Assembly (NCBI RefSeq): GCF_013378055.1
Contig: NZ_CP051130.1
Location: 2,041,001 to 2,105,000 of the forward strand
Direction: 5' to 3'
DNA from: Parasphingopyxis sp. CP4
Lineage (GTDB): Bacteria > Pseudomonadota > Alphaproteobacteria > Sphingomonadales > Sphingomonadaceae
Length of the DNA: 64,000 nt
The translations under genes were made by a program, and so were the position numbers. Positions within the stretch are counted from its first letter, which is position 1. Each line of letters starts with the position of its first letter. Below, one piece after another: positions 18,878 through 27,275 of this stretch. Below the pieces are notes generated by a model. It was not told the DNA's origin, did not search any database, and worked only from the letters and a program-made list of their open reading frames with translations.

Positions 18878-21871
18878 TTAGAAGCGGATGCCGGCGGCGA
18901 GGCCGTAACGGCGCGGTTCCAAAGTGAAGATGTTGGTGAACAGACCCGATGACGGATCGGTCACATATTGACCAGTGATCGCGTCATTATCGAAGACGTT
19001 CTGGACAAAGGCACGGAGGAACCAACGGTCATCATTGCCGTTGAGCTGCACCTGCGCATTGGTGATGCCATAGGATGGGATATTGTCGATCGGGCTGTTG
19101 AAGCTCCGCGACCATTGATCACCGGTAAAGGCATAGTCGACCCGGAACACAGCGTTCATGCCATTGTCGAAGTCATGCGTATATTGGCCGCCGATCGAGA
19201 ATTTCCAGTTCGGAGCCTGGGGCAGTTCGTTGCCGGTAACATCAACGGCTGCACCTTCAGCGATGGTGAAGTCTCCAAAGAGCGCAGACAACATTCCGCC
19301 AGCCTGCGCATTGGCTAGGGCAGCACAGGATGAGAACGCACCGGTCGTACCCGTGCCGGGAACAACCACCGGAGCCTGGAGGACCGGGCTAATCAGGCCG
19401 TTGACAGTCGCCACAAAGCCATTCGCACCAGCCGCGTTTCCAACAGCCTGCGGAATGACCGCGCAATTAGATGCGTTATCCAGGTTCTTGATGATCACTA
19501 CATCGCTGCGGCCACCCGAAGGATCCCGCGAATCGATCAGCTGTAGATTACCAATGCTGGTGTTCAGATAGCTGGCCGTGAAGTTGAACAGCCACGCAGG
19601 ATCCGGGGAAATAATCGCCTCCAGCTCCGCGCCCCAAACCGTTGCACTCGTATTCGTATTGATCGAGGTCCGGGCAAGAATTCGGCTCAACTGCAGATCG
19701 CCATAATCATATATGAACGCAGCGCCATTCAACTGGACTGCGCCGCCTGCCAGGGTGTTCTTCGAGCCGATTTCATAGGCGTTAATGATCTCCGGAGCGA
19801 AGGTGCTCTGGACGCTTGGGAACTCGACCGGGTTGACCGGCGGGTTGATACCACCCGATTTATAGCCACGTGAATATGACACATATATCAGATTATCCGG
19901 CGACCATTGCCAATCGAGAACGATACGACCGGTGACCTCGTCAAAGCTGGCGGTTTCCGTGCGGAAGGGCTGAATGCCTGCAAGCACCGGATCGGCATCG
20001 ACCGTTGCGTCGATGACGCTCGCAACATCAGTTGTTCCGAACGGAACCAGCGTTGCGAGAAGCGGCGAGCGTGCCGATACCGACTTAGAGTCGTTCGAAT
20101 ATCGCGCACCGACGGTCAGCGAGAGATTATCGGTAATGTCGACATAGACCTCACCGAAGATCCCGTAACTTTCCAGCTCGAAGCCCGAGGTTTCGCTGTT
20201 GAAGAATGTCGGCCCGAGATATTGTGCCGGAACCGCTGCGGCTGCTGCCGCTGCCTGCGCCGGCGTACCGCCGCCCGCTATCACAGCCTGGGCAGTCAAA
20301 TTGGCAATATTGGCACTGGTAAGCCCGCCGAGCACTCCACCAGCATAGTCAAGTCCGAAGGCGTTGACGAAATAGTCGCCACCACGGTTGCGATGGTCGA
20401 AATAGATCCCGCCAAGGAGGAAGTTAAACGGACCGTCGAAGTCGGATGTCAAAATGCCTTCGATTGACCATTGCCGTGCGTCACTGGTCGAGCGGTCAAA
20501 CTCGATACTGTTGTTCGCGCAGCCCGCAACATCGCCACCGAACACACCTGCATAGGAGAGGTTTGCCTCAGAGGTACAGGCTGTGCCGCCCGGACCGCCC
20601 GGCAGGAGGGCAGCAAGTGCAGGGGCAAAGAAGCGACCAATCGCCGGATCCGCCGCCACACCAGCAAGAGTCGCGAACGCAGTGCGCGCGGTGGCGTCGA
20701 ATGCCGGCGCTGCGGTCAAGTTGTAATCCGATCGCGTATCGATAGAGGATTCTTGCCAGCCACCGGTCAACTGGACCGAAACCGGGCCGAAGTTATGTTC
20801 TACAACCGCCTGAACGTACCACTCGTCCGCGAAATAGGTCGGCGCATAATCGATATTCACCGTTCGAACGTCCGCGGGAACTGTTACGCCGGCATATTGA
20901 TCTGGGCCGTACAGGCTGGTGAGGCCGAGCGCCGTGAAGATCGGGCTGCCGCCGGACTGTATCGACAGAAGTTCCTGAGAAGCGAAGATCGAGGCAAGCG
21001 TGGCGTTGCCATTGACCGGCTCATTCTGGAGCGAGGTCGGCAGACAACCGAGAACACCCGTCGGATCGCGATCGCACAGCTGTTTCTGGATACGCGAACG
21101 GTTACTATCTTCTTCGAAATAATAGCCGATAATATCGATCGTCGTATCGGGTGTCGGCTCGAGCCGCAGCGATCCGCGAATGGCATATTGGTCACGACCG
21201 TCAATATCCGAACCGTCGAACAGGTTCGTCGTGTAACCGTCCCGCCGCAGATAGGTGCCGGCTACGCGGAGGCCCGCCCAATCGGCGAGCGGCACATTGA
21301 CCATGCCTTCAACGCGAAGCGCGTCGAAATTGCCATATTCGAGTTCGGCGCTCGCCTGGAACTCACCGAGATTCGGACGCGCGGTGATCGTGTTCAAAAC
21401 ACCGCTGGTAGCGTTACGGCCGTAGAGAGTGCCCTGCGGGCCGCGAAGAACCTCGATCCGTTCGAGATCGAAATAGTCGGTTTCGAACAAGCGCGTGGCG
21501 AGCACGGGCATGCCGTTGATATGGATACCGAGCGCACTATCGCAGGAGAAACCGACGCAGAGGTTACCCACGCCGCGAATGGCAAGGCTCGATCCGGTGA
21601 AGTTACCTTTCGAGAAGGTAATATTTGGAAGACTCAGCTGAAGATCGGCGACGTTTTCAATCTGTTGGCTTTCGAGCGCTTCTGCATCGAATGCCGAAAC
21701 GGCGATCGGAACTTCATTCAAGGTTTGTGATTGGCGCTGGGCCGTCACGATGATTGGCGCGTTGCCACTACTCAGACTGTCGAGCGCGGTATCACCATCG
21801 GCTTGTGCAATGGCCGGTGTGACCATCCCTGCGCCAAGCGCAGTCGCCATCAGAAACTGAATCTTTTTCAC
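18878..21871 (-). CDS. TonB-dependent outer-membrane receptor
   Basis: A 997-residue receptor. The signal peptide ends at AIAQA (about residue 24). A TonB box is recognisable in PIIVTAQRQSQTLNEVPIAV near residue 40. The plug domain carries NITFSKGNFTGSSLAIRGVG and LRGPQGTLYGRNATSGV, and the C-terminal barrel ends in the outer-membrane signature with a terminal phenylalanine (GLAAGIRF). It would import a hydrophobic or bulky nutrient using TonB energy. Many sphingomonad receptors of this size serve steroids, terpenoids or polyaromatics, and the neighbouring catabolic genes fit that. Extra cysteine pairs (for example CVGFSC in the plug) are notable. A 300-bp upstream region with several inverted repeats precedes it. 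Confidence 0.93.
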   Translation of the reverse strand: MKKIQFLMATALGAGMVTPAIAQADGDTALDSLSSGNAPIIVTAQRQSQTLNEVPIAVSAFDAEALESQQIENVADLQLSLPNITFSKGNFTGSSLAIRGVGNLCVGFSCDSALGIHINGMPVLATRLFETDYFDLERIEVLRGPQGTLYGRNATSGVLNTITARPNLGEFQASAELEYGNFDALRVEGMVNVPLADWAGLRVAGTYLRRDGYTTNLFDGSDIDGRDQYAIRGSLRLEPTPDTTIDIIGYYFEEDSNRSRIQKQLCDRDPTGVLGCLPTSLQNEPVNGNATLASIFASQELLSIQSGGSPIFTALGLTSLYGPDQYAGVTVPADVRTVNIDYAPTYFADEWYVQAVVEHNFGPVSVQLTGGWQESSIDTRSDYNLTAAPAFDATARTAFATLAGVAADPAIGRFFAPALAALLPGGPGGTACTSEANLSYAGVFGGDVAGCANNSIEFDRSTSDARQWSIEGILTSDFDGPFNFLLGGIYFDHRNRGGDYFVNAFGLDYAGGVLGGLTSANIANLTAQAVIAGGGTPAQAAAAAAAVPAQYLGPTFFNSETSGFELESYGIFGEVYVDITDNLSLTVGARYSNDSKSVSARSPLLATLVPFGTTDVASVIDATVDADPVLAGIQPFRTETASFDEVTGRIVLDWQWSPDNLIYVSYSRGYKSGGINPPVNPVEFPSVQSTFAPEIINAYEIGSKNTLAGGAVQLNGAAFIYDYGDLQLSRILARTSINTNTSATVWGAELEAIISPDPAWLFNFTASYLNTSIGNLQLIDSRDPSGGRSDVVIIKNLDNASNCAVIPQAVGNAAGANGFVATVNGLISPVLQAPVVVPGTGTTGAFSSCAALANAQAGGMLSALFGDFTIAEGAAVDVTGNELPQAPNWKFSIGGQYTHDFDNGMNAVFRVDYAFTGDQWSRSFNSPIDNIPSYGITNAQVQLNGNDDRWFLRAFVQNVFDNDAITGQYVTDPSSGLFTNIFTLEPRRYGLAAGIRF

Positions 21872-21916
21872 AGCATTCTCTCCCCGTATCCGTACCGGTG
21901 CTCCGGCCTAATCAGC

Positions 21917-21932
21917 GATGGCTTTTGCCATC
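21917..21932. promoter_or_regulatory. Hairpin GATGGC-TTTT-GCCATC in the receptor leader
   Basis: A perfect 6-bp stem with a TTTT loop, followed on the plus strand by TTTATATTTT. On the minus strand it would fall in the leader of the receptor mRNA, about 45 bp before the start codon. It could be an attenuator-like or stabilising hairpin. No upstream plus-strand gene needs a terminator here. Confidence 0.35.
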
Positions 21933-21966
21933 TTTATATTTTGAGAGGGGAAATCCTCGGGAAACC

Positions 21967-21982
21967 GACTGTATCGACAGTC
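21967..21982. promoter_or_regulatory. Inverted repeat GACTGT-ATCG-ACAGTC
   Basis: Perfect 6-bp arms with a 4-bp spacer, about 95 bp upstream of the receptor start. The position fits an operator in the receptor promoter. No regulator can be named. Confidence 0.35.
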
Positions 21983-22071
21983 AAAAGGCCGCTCGTTGCA
22001 GCTTTGTTTGCTCCCTAGGCACCTCTCCGACATATTATTTTTCTTTGGAAGCTAGGCCGCGCCAGAATCTG

Positions 22072-22089
22072 CGTCAACAGCAATTGACG
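22072..22089. promoter_or_regulatory. Inverted repeat CGTCAA-N6-TTGACG
   Basis: Perfect 6-bp arms in the gap between the GMC oxidoreductase and the receptor. The arms are the same words as in the palindrome at 25009-25028 (TTGACG and CGTCAA) but in the opposite order. This may be chance or a second, differently arranged site of the same regulator. Confidence 0.3.
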
Positions 22090-22172
22090 TAAAGGGAACG
22101 CATATCCGCACCCTTGTGCATCGCTGCAACACCCCGGCCAGTGCCCGAACCGGAGATTTCCGCTACGTAATG

Positions 22173-23783
22173 CTAGGCTGAGCGCATCTCGTCAGCGATC
22201 TTTTCGGCGATCATGATCACCGGAGCATTGGTGTTCCCGCCGATCAATGCAGGCATCACCGAGGCATCGATTACGCGCAGCCCTTCCATGCCCCGCATTT
22301 TGAGCGATCCATCGAGCGGCGAATCATCGCCAGCGCCCATCGCGACCGTGCCGACCGGATGGTAGATTGTTTCGGCACCGTCACGGATATGGGCGTCGAT
22401 ATCCTCATCGCTGACGACATCTGTGCCCGGCACCATCTCTGGCCCGCGCAGAAAGTCGAGCTCGGCCTGGGCGCAAATCTGGCGCATCATCTTGACCGAT
22501 TCGCGCATTACGCGGCGATCTTCTTCACTGTCGAGATAATTGGGATCGATACGAGGCTGCTCATGCGGATCCGGCGAATTGAGACCAATCTCGCCCCGGC
22601 TCTCGGGGCGAAGCTGGCAGGCATGGACCGTGAAGCCGTCCTTTTTCACTTCCTGGAAGCCATGTTCGATCATGATCGCATTGACGAGATGGAGCTGGAT
22701 GTCCGGCCGATCCAGGCCTTCACGGGTCTTGAGGAAGGCGCCGGCCTGCAGAAAATTATCGGTCCCCGCACCCTTGCGCCGCAACAGGAAGTCGAGCCCT
22801 ACGAACAGCTTTTTGAGTCCCGCCTGCTTCGAATGCGCGGAGAGCTTCTGGGTCATTTCATGGACGACCACGACGTCGAGATGGTCTTGAAGGTTCTTGC
22901 CGACTTGCGGCGACGCATGTGCCACCTCGATGCCATGAGCTTTGAGCTCTTCGGGATCTCCGATGCCAGACAGCTGAAGCAATTGCGGAGACTGGACAGC
23001 GCCCGCACACAGGATCACTTCGCGGCGCGCCTTGATGATCCGCTTTGTCTTGCCCTTGCCCGATTCCGCTTCAACACCGGTCGCGCGCTTGCCCTCGACC
23101 AGCACCTTGGTGACCAGGCCCGTGGACAGGATCGCCAGATTGTCGCGCTTCCCGGCAACCGGATGGAGATAGGCGCGCGCCGCGCTGAACCGCTCGCCAT
23201 CTGCGATCGTGCGCTGATAAGGGCCCATCCCTTCCTGCTGCTCACCGTTAAAGTCATCGGTTGTCGGATGGCCGGCCGACACGCCTGCACCCACAAAGGC
23301 GCCGTAGATGGAATCTTCCATGCCGCTGTTCGTTACGCCCAGCGGCCCATCCCGGCCGTGATAGGCATCATCGCCCTCGGAATAGCTTTCGGCTTTCTTG
23401 AAATAGGGCAGCACATCGTCATAGCCCCAGCCGGTCAGTCCCATCTGGCGCCACTGGTCATAATCGCGCGCATGGCCGCGAATATAGATCATGCCATTGA
23501 TGCTCGAAGAGCCGCCCCAGCCCTTGCCGCGCGGCCAATAGAGCTTGCGATCGTTGAGATGCTTTTGCGGCTCGGTCCAGAAGAACCAGTTTTGCGGATT
23601 CGGTTCCTTCAGCAGCCCGCCGACCCCCGCCGGCATTTTCACGAGCAGGCTTTTGTCTTCCTTACCCGCCTCGATCAGGCAGACCGATACGGACGGATCC
23701 GCCGACAAGCGGTTGGCCATGACGCACCCGGCGCTGCCCGCGCCAACAATCACATAATCGAACTCGGTGGTTTCAACAGCCAT
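22173..23783 (-). CDS. GMC family oxidoreductase (choline/alcohol dehydrogenase-like)
   Basis: The 536-residue FAD enzyme carries the GMC signatures: the ADP-binding motif VIVGAGSAGCVMANRLS at residues 11-27, the signature KGWGGSSSINGMIYIRG near 87, the second signature GAVQSPQLLQLSGIG near 260, and the catalytic histidine in TIYHPVGTVAMG near 465. It would oxidise a primary alcohol (choline, long-chain or terpenoid alcohol) to an aldehyde. The stop of the acyl-CoA dehydrogenase gene is 1 bp upstream of its ATG, so the two are co-transcribed from the 24.9-25.1 kb promoter. Partnership with the acyl-CoA dehydrogenase and the nearby P450 suggests an alcohol made from an alkyl side chain, which is inference. 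Confidence 0.92.
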   Translation of the reverse strand: MAVETTEFDYVIVGAGSAGCVMANRLSADPSVSVCLIEAGKEDKSLLVKMPAGVGGLLKEPNPQNWFFWTEPQKHLNDRKLYWPRGKGWGGSSSINGMIYIRGHARDYDQWRQMGLTGWGYDDVLPYFKKAESYSEGDDAYHGRDGPLGVTNSGMEDSIYGAFVGAGVSAGHPTTDDFNGEQQEGMGPYQRTIADGERFSAARAYLHPVAGKRDNLAILSTGLVTKVLVEGKRATGVEAESGKGKTKRIIKARREVILCAGAVQSPQLLQLSGIGDPEELKAHGIEVAHASPQVGKNLQDHLDVVVVHEMTQKLSAHSKQAGLKKLFVGLDFLLRRKGAGTDNFLQAGAFLKTREGLDRPDIQLHLVNAIMIEHGFQEVKKDGFTVHACQLRPESRGEIGLNSPDPHEQPRIDPNYLDSEEDRRVMRESVKMMRQICAQAELDFLRGPEMVPGTDVVSDEDIDAHIRDGAETIYHPVGTVAMGAGDDSPLDGSLKMRGMEGLRVIDASVMPALIGGNTNAPVIMIAEKIADEMRSA

Positions 23784-23784
23784 C

Positions 23785-24927
23785 TTATATACTCCGTCCG
23801 ATCACTTCCTTCATGATCTCGTTGGTCCCGCCATAGATGCGCTGGACCCGGGCATCCCGCCACAAACGCGCGATCGGATATTCATTCATATAGCCGGCAC
23901 CCCCATGGAGCTGGAGCGCCGCATCGCAGCAGCGCCATTGCAGCTCGGTATGCCACAATTTGGCGGCCGAGCCCTCATCAGCCGTCAGTTCGCCGCGCAG
24001 ATGCCGGGCCAAAGCCCAATCAACATGCGCCCAGCCAACCTGAAGCTGGGCAGCAAGATCGGCTAAGGTGAAGCGGGTGTTCTGAAAATCGAAGATGCGC
24101 TGGCCAAAGGCCTTGCGATCCTTGGTGAAAGTCACGGCCTCATCGAAGGCGCGCTGTGCAGCCGCCTGGGCGCCGACGGCAATGCTCAACCGCTCTTGTG
24201 GCAGCTGGCTCATCAGATAGATGAACCCGCGACCTTCTGTCCCCAGACAGTTGGTGATCGGTACGCGGACATCATCGAAGAACAGCTCCGACGTATCGGC
24301 AGAATGCTGGCCAATCTTGTCGAGATTGCGCCCCCGGGCAAAGCCTTCGCGATCGGCTTCAACGAGGATCAGCGATGTACCCTTGGCGCCAAGCTCGGGA
24401 TCGGTCTTGGCGACCACGATGACGACATCGGCATTCTGGCCGTTGGTGATGTAGGTTTTCGAGCCGTTGATGACATAATGATTGCCATCCTTCTTGGCCG
24501 TCGTCTTAATACCCTGCAGGTCCGAACCGGTGCCGGGCTCCGTCATGGCAATCGCCGAAATCGCTTCGCCGGAAACGAGCTTCGGGATCCAATGCTGTTT
24601 TTGCTCCTCAGACCCATAAGCGAGGAAATAGTCGGCAGTGATGTCCGACTGGAGCGTCAGGCCAGCCGATGATCCCGCATAGTTCAGCTCCTCACCGACG
24701 ACAGCGTTGAATCCGAAATCAAGGCCAAGCCCGCCATATTCTTCCGGCATGGTTGGGCATAGGAGACCAGCTTCGCCGCACGCCCTCCAGAATTCACGGT
24801 CGACAATCCCCGCCTCTTCCCAGCGATCGAGATTGGGTTCCAGTTCCTTGGCGAAGAATTTGCGCACCTGATCGCGAAACATTTCGTGGCTTTCGTCGAA
24901 GGCGGACCGATCGGCTGTCTCGAGCAT
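23785..24927 (-). CDS. Acyl-CoA dehydrogenase (long-chain/isovaleryl type)
   Basis: A 380-residue FAD flavoprotein making the 2,3-double bond in acyl-CoA. Family motifs: IAMTEPGTGSDLQGI near residue 122 (FAD and substrate), YVINGSKTYITNGQNADV near 145, and the C-terminal YGGTNEIMKEVIGR. The usual YEG glutamate is replaced by YGG, as in long-chain and isovaleryl-CoA dehydrogenases, where the base is the glutamate of GYMNEYPIARLW. ATG 24927 is the family-like start and follows AAAGGATA; the frame runs open to 25074, which would add 49 atypical residues. It is the first gene of a minus-strand pair with the GMC oxidoreductase and diverges from the thiolase across a palindromic operator. Confidence 0.93.
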   Translation of the reverse strand: MLETADRSAFDESHEMFRDQVRKFFAKELEPNLDRWEEAGIVDREFWRACGEAGLLCPTMPEEYGGLGLDFGFNAVVGEELNYAGSSAGLTLQSDITADYFLAYGSEEQKQHWIPKLVSGEAISAIAMTEPGTGSDLQGIKTTAKKDGNHYVINGSKTYITNGQNADVVIVVAKTDPELGAKGTSLILVEADREGFARGRNLDKIGQHSADTSELFFDDVRVPITNCLGTEGRGFIYLMSQLPQERLSIAVGAQAAAQRAFDEAVTFTKDRKAFGQRIFDFQNTRFTLADLAAQLQVGWAHVDWALARHLRGELTADEGSAAKLWHTELQWRCCDAALQLHGGAGYMNEYPIARLWRDARVQRIYGGTNEIMKEVIGRSI

Positions 24928-25008
24928 TGAAATATCCTTTCGTCTCAGCGCCGCTCGGCGTGAGAATCCATCACAAATGGAATTTGCTGGTGCGATCCGT
25001 GATATGCT

Positions 25009-25028
25009 GGTTGACGCGCACGTCAACC
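25009..25028. promoter_or_regulatory. 20-bp palindrome GGTTGACGCGCACGTCAACC, candidate operator
   Basis: Arms GGTTGACG and CGTCAACC are perfectly inverted around CGCA; only one of the ten base pairs fails. It lies between the divergent acyl-CoA dehydrogenase (start 24927) and thiolase (start 25091). Dyads containing ACG/CGT half-sites are known for regulators of fatty-acid and branched-chain acid catabolism (for example LiuR and TetR-type repressors; from memory). It probably controls both directions. The regulator gene is not in the window. Confidence 0.6.
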
Positions 25029-25090
25029 TTAATGCACAAGAGCCAGCAAATGCGGGACACCGCGACTCATGCAAAATAAGGAGAATGACG

Positions 25091-26263
25091 ATGGCAGCCG
25101 CCTATATAGTTGATGCAGTGAGAACCGCCGGTGGACGCCGCGGTGGCAAGCTTGCCGGAGTGCATCCGGTGGATCTGGGCGCGGCGGTTTTTGACGCCAT
25201 CGCCGAACGCAGCGATTTCGATGCTGCGGCAATCGACGATGTGATCACCGGCTGTGTGATGCAGGGCGGCGAACAGACGATGGATGTCGGCCGCAACGCC
25301 GTACTCGCTTCGAAGCTGCCGGATTCCATCCCCGCTGTATCGATTGATCGCCAGTGCGGATCATCGCAACAGGCCATGCAGTTTGCGGCTCAGGCCGTGA
25401 TGAGCGGTACCCAGGATATGGTGCTCGCCAGCGGCATTGAGAGCATGACGCGCGTACCGATGGGTTCGACCGCGACGCTCTACATGAAGGAAGGCATGGG
25501 CAATTATAAGAGCCCGCGCCTCGAAGAGGCCTATCCGAAGATCATGTTCAGCCAGTTCATGGGCGCCGAAATGGTCGCCAAGAAGCATGACCTGTCGAAA
25601 GACGATCTCGACGTATATGCGTTGAACTCACACCAGAAGGCCAAGGCCGCCACCGAAGCTGGCGCGTTCGACAATGAAATCGTTACGATGGACGTCGAAA
25701 CACCGGAAGGCACCGAAACCCATAAGGTCGATGAAGGCATTCGTTTTGATGCCACGCTGGAAGGCATCCAGGGCGTCAAGCTGATTCAGGAAGGTGGCGT
25801 AATCACCGCTGCTTCCTCCAGCCAGATCTGCGATGGTGCATCGGCCGTCCTGATTGTCAGCGAACAGGCGCTGAAAGATCATGGCCTCACGCCGCGCGCG
25901 CGCATCCACAATGTGACGGTGACGGCGGGCGATCCGGTCATCATGCTCGAAGAACCGCTCTTCGCGACAGACCGTGCGCTCGAACGCGCCGGCCTCTCGA
26001 TCGGCGATATCGACGTGTATGAAGTCAATGAAGCCTTTGCACCTGTGCCGCTCGCTTGGCTCAAGCATACAGGCGGCGATGCCGACAAGATCAACGTCAA
26101 TGGCGGCGCCATCGCGCTCGGCCATCCGCTTGGCGCTTCCGGCACCAAGCTGATGGCCACCTTGCTCAACGCATTGGAAGGTCGCGGCGGTAAATATGGT
26201 CTGCAGACCATGTGCGAAGGCGGCGGGCAAGCCAATGTCACGATCATCGAACGGATGGGCTAA
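25091..26263 (+). CDS. Thiolase (acetyl-CoA acyltransferase), FadA5-like
   Basis: The 390-residue thiolase performs the last step of beta-oxidation. The acyl-accepting cysteine is C89 in SIDRQCGSSQQAMQ; the histidine is in NVNGGAIALGHPLGASG and the second cysteine in TMCEGGGQANV. ATG 25091 was chosen because AAGGAG lies 7 bp upstream; the ATG at 25085 would be only 1 bp from it. Several blocks (GCVMQGGEQ, QCGSSQQA, SSSQICDGASAVL) resemble the mycobacterial steroid-side-chain thiolase FadA5 more than the housekeeping PhaA type, by memory. It shares a control region with the acyl-CoA dehydrogenase and precedes the SDR gene. Confidence 0.92.
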   Translation: MAAAYIVDAVRTAGGRRGGKLAGVHPVDLGAAVFDAIAERSDFDAAAIDDVITGCVMQGGEQTMDVGRNAVLASKLPDSIPAVSIDRQCGSSQQAMQFAAQAVMSGTQDMVLASGIESMTRVPMGSTATLYMKEGMGNYKSPRLEEAYPKIMFSQFMGAEMVAKKHDLSKDDLDVYALNSHQKAKAATEAGAFDNEIVTMDVETPEGTETHKVDEGIRFDATLEGIQGVKLIQEGGVITAASSSQICDGASAVLIVSEQALKDHGLTPRARIHNVTVTAGDPVIMLEEPLFATDRALERAGLSIGDIDVYEVNEAFAPVPLAWLKHTGGDADKINVNGGAIALGHPLGASGTKLMATLLNALEGRGGKYGLQTMCEGGGQANVTIIERMG

Positions 26264-26284
26264 GGTAGCGCGTCACATATTTCA

Positions 26285-26374
26285 CCGTTCGGGCTGAGCC
26301 TGTCGATGCCCTGCCCTTTTCTTCGCGATCGTCGAACGAGAAGGACAGCCCTTCGACAAGCTCGGGACCGACGG
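26285..26374. repeat. REP-like intergenic inverted repeat of sphingomonad type
   Basis: About 90 bp between the thiolase and SDR genes form a large imperfect hairpin. The left arm CCGTTCGGGCTGAGCCTGTC pairs with the right arm around CTTCGACAAGCTCGGGACCG. The motif (CGTTCGGGCTGAGC ... CTTCGACAAGCTC) is, to my knowledge, a widespread dispersed repeat in Sphingomonadaceae genomes. Only this copy was seen in the window. It could act as a processing or attenuation hairpin between the two genes. Confidence 0.7.
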
Positions 26375-26398
26375 TTCTGATTGAGAGGAAATCACATC

Positions 26399-27184
26399 AT
26401 GGAAATTAATGAGAATATCACAGCCGTTGTCACCGGCGGCGCATCGGGCCTCGGTGCAGCCACAGCGCGCCTATTGGCTTCGAAGGGTGCGAAAGTCGCT
26501 CTGTTCGACCTGCAGGCCGAGAAGGGCAACGCGGTCGCCGAAGAAATCGGCGGTATCTTTTGCGAGACCAATGTCACCAGCGATGAATCGGTGGATGCGG
26601 CATTCGCCAAATCCCGCGAGGCGCTTGGCCAGGAACGTATCCTCGTCAATTGCGCAGGCACTGGCAACGCGATCAAGACGGCCAGCCGCTCCAAGGAAGA
26701 TGGCTCGATCAAGCATTTCCCACTCGAAGCATTTGACTGGCTGATCCAGATCAACCTGGTCGGCACCTTCCGTTGCATTGCCAAATCGGCGGCCGGCATG
26801 CTGACCCTCGATCCGCTGACCGAGGGCGGCGATCGCGGCGCCATCGTCAACACGGCGTCGGTTGCTGCTGAAGACGGCCAGATCGGCCAGGCCGCATACT
26901 CCGCCTCAAAAGGCGGTGTTGTCGGCATGACCCTGCCGATTGCACGGGACCTGATGCGCGAAAACATCCGCGTCAACACGATTCTGCCAGGTATCTTCGA
27001 TACACCGCTGCTCGCCGGTGCGCCGCAGCCCGTGCGCGATGCCCTGTCGGCATCGGTGCCATTTCCCAAGCGCCTCGGCATGCCTGACGAGTACGCGCAT
27101 CTCGCGCTGACGATGATCGAGAATGGCTATTTCAATGGCGAAGATGTCCGCCTCGACGGCGCCATCCGTATGGCCCCGAGATAA
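26399..27184 (+). CDS. Short-chain dehydrogenase, 3-hydroxyacyl-CoA dehydrogenase type 2 (HSD10-like)
   Basis: A 261-residue Rossmann-fold SDR. It shows the cofactor motif TGGASGLG near residue 13, NCAG near 87, and the catalytic YSASK near 167 with an upstream serine (NTASVAAEDGQIGQAAYSAS). The layout matches 17-beta-HSD type 10/3-hydroxyacyl-CoA dehydrogenase type II, which oxidises 3-hydroxyacyl-CoA, including methyl-branched and steroid substrates, with NAD+. ATG 26399 has GAGAGGAA at 8 bp; the TTG at 26381 was rejected. It follows the thiolase in the same direction and is ended by a strong terminator, so it gives the dehydrogenase step of the same pathway. Confidence 0.92.
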   Translation: MEINENITAVVTGGASGLGAATARLLASKGAKVALFDLQAEKGNAVAEEIGGIFCETNVTSDESVDAAFAKSREALGQERILVNCAGTGNAIKTASRSKEDGSIKHFPLEAFDWLIQINLVGTFRCIAKSAAGMLTLDPLTEGGDRGAIVNTASVAAEDGQIGQAAYSASKGGVVGMTLPIARDLMRENIRVNTILPGIFDTPLLAGAPQPVRDALSASVPFPKRLGMPDEYAHLALTMIENGYFNGEDVRLDGAIRMAPR

Positions 27185-27210
27185 GCCTTTCAGCCTTTGC
27201 TGTTAGAGAA

Positions 27211-27238
27211 AAGGCGGGCTTCGCGGCCCGCCTTTTTT
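27211..27238. terminator. Bidirectional Rho-independent terminator
   Basis: A perfect 9-bp stem AAGGCGGGC/GCCCGCCTT with loop TTCGCG is followed by six T on the plus strand and flanked by AAAA on the other side. It ends the SDR transcript and, in reverse, the minus-strand acyl-CoA synthetase transcript (stop 27276). Confidence 0.92.
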
Positions 27239-27275
27239 GTGCGTTCTGCCTGTTTCTGGCCAATCATTCGAAACG

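Larger units (their letters stand above)
21872..22172. other. Intergenic regulatory region upstream of the TonB receptor
   Basis: No gene was seen in these 301 bp. They hold the ribosome-binding site GGGGAGAG on the minus strand and three inverted repeats listed separately: a hairpin at 21917, an inverted repeat at 21967 and another at 22072. There is also an A+T-rich stretch near 22025-22045 (ATATTATTTTTCTTT). The GMC oxidoreductase gene ends at its right edge with no recognisable terminator. Confidence 0.6.

Noticed and set aside
22359..23816. Long plus-strand open frame (485 codons) opposite the GMC oxidoreductase
   Set aside because: It is antisense to a gene with clear GMC motifs; high-G+C genes often leave such open shadows. 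No family motif or ribosome-binding site was seen.
24977..25090. Upstream in-frame start of the thiolase
   Set aside because: It would run through the palindromic operator and lacks family homology; AAGGAG fixes ATG 25091.
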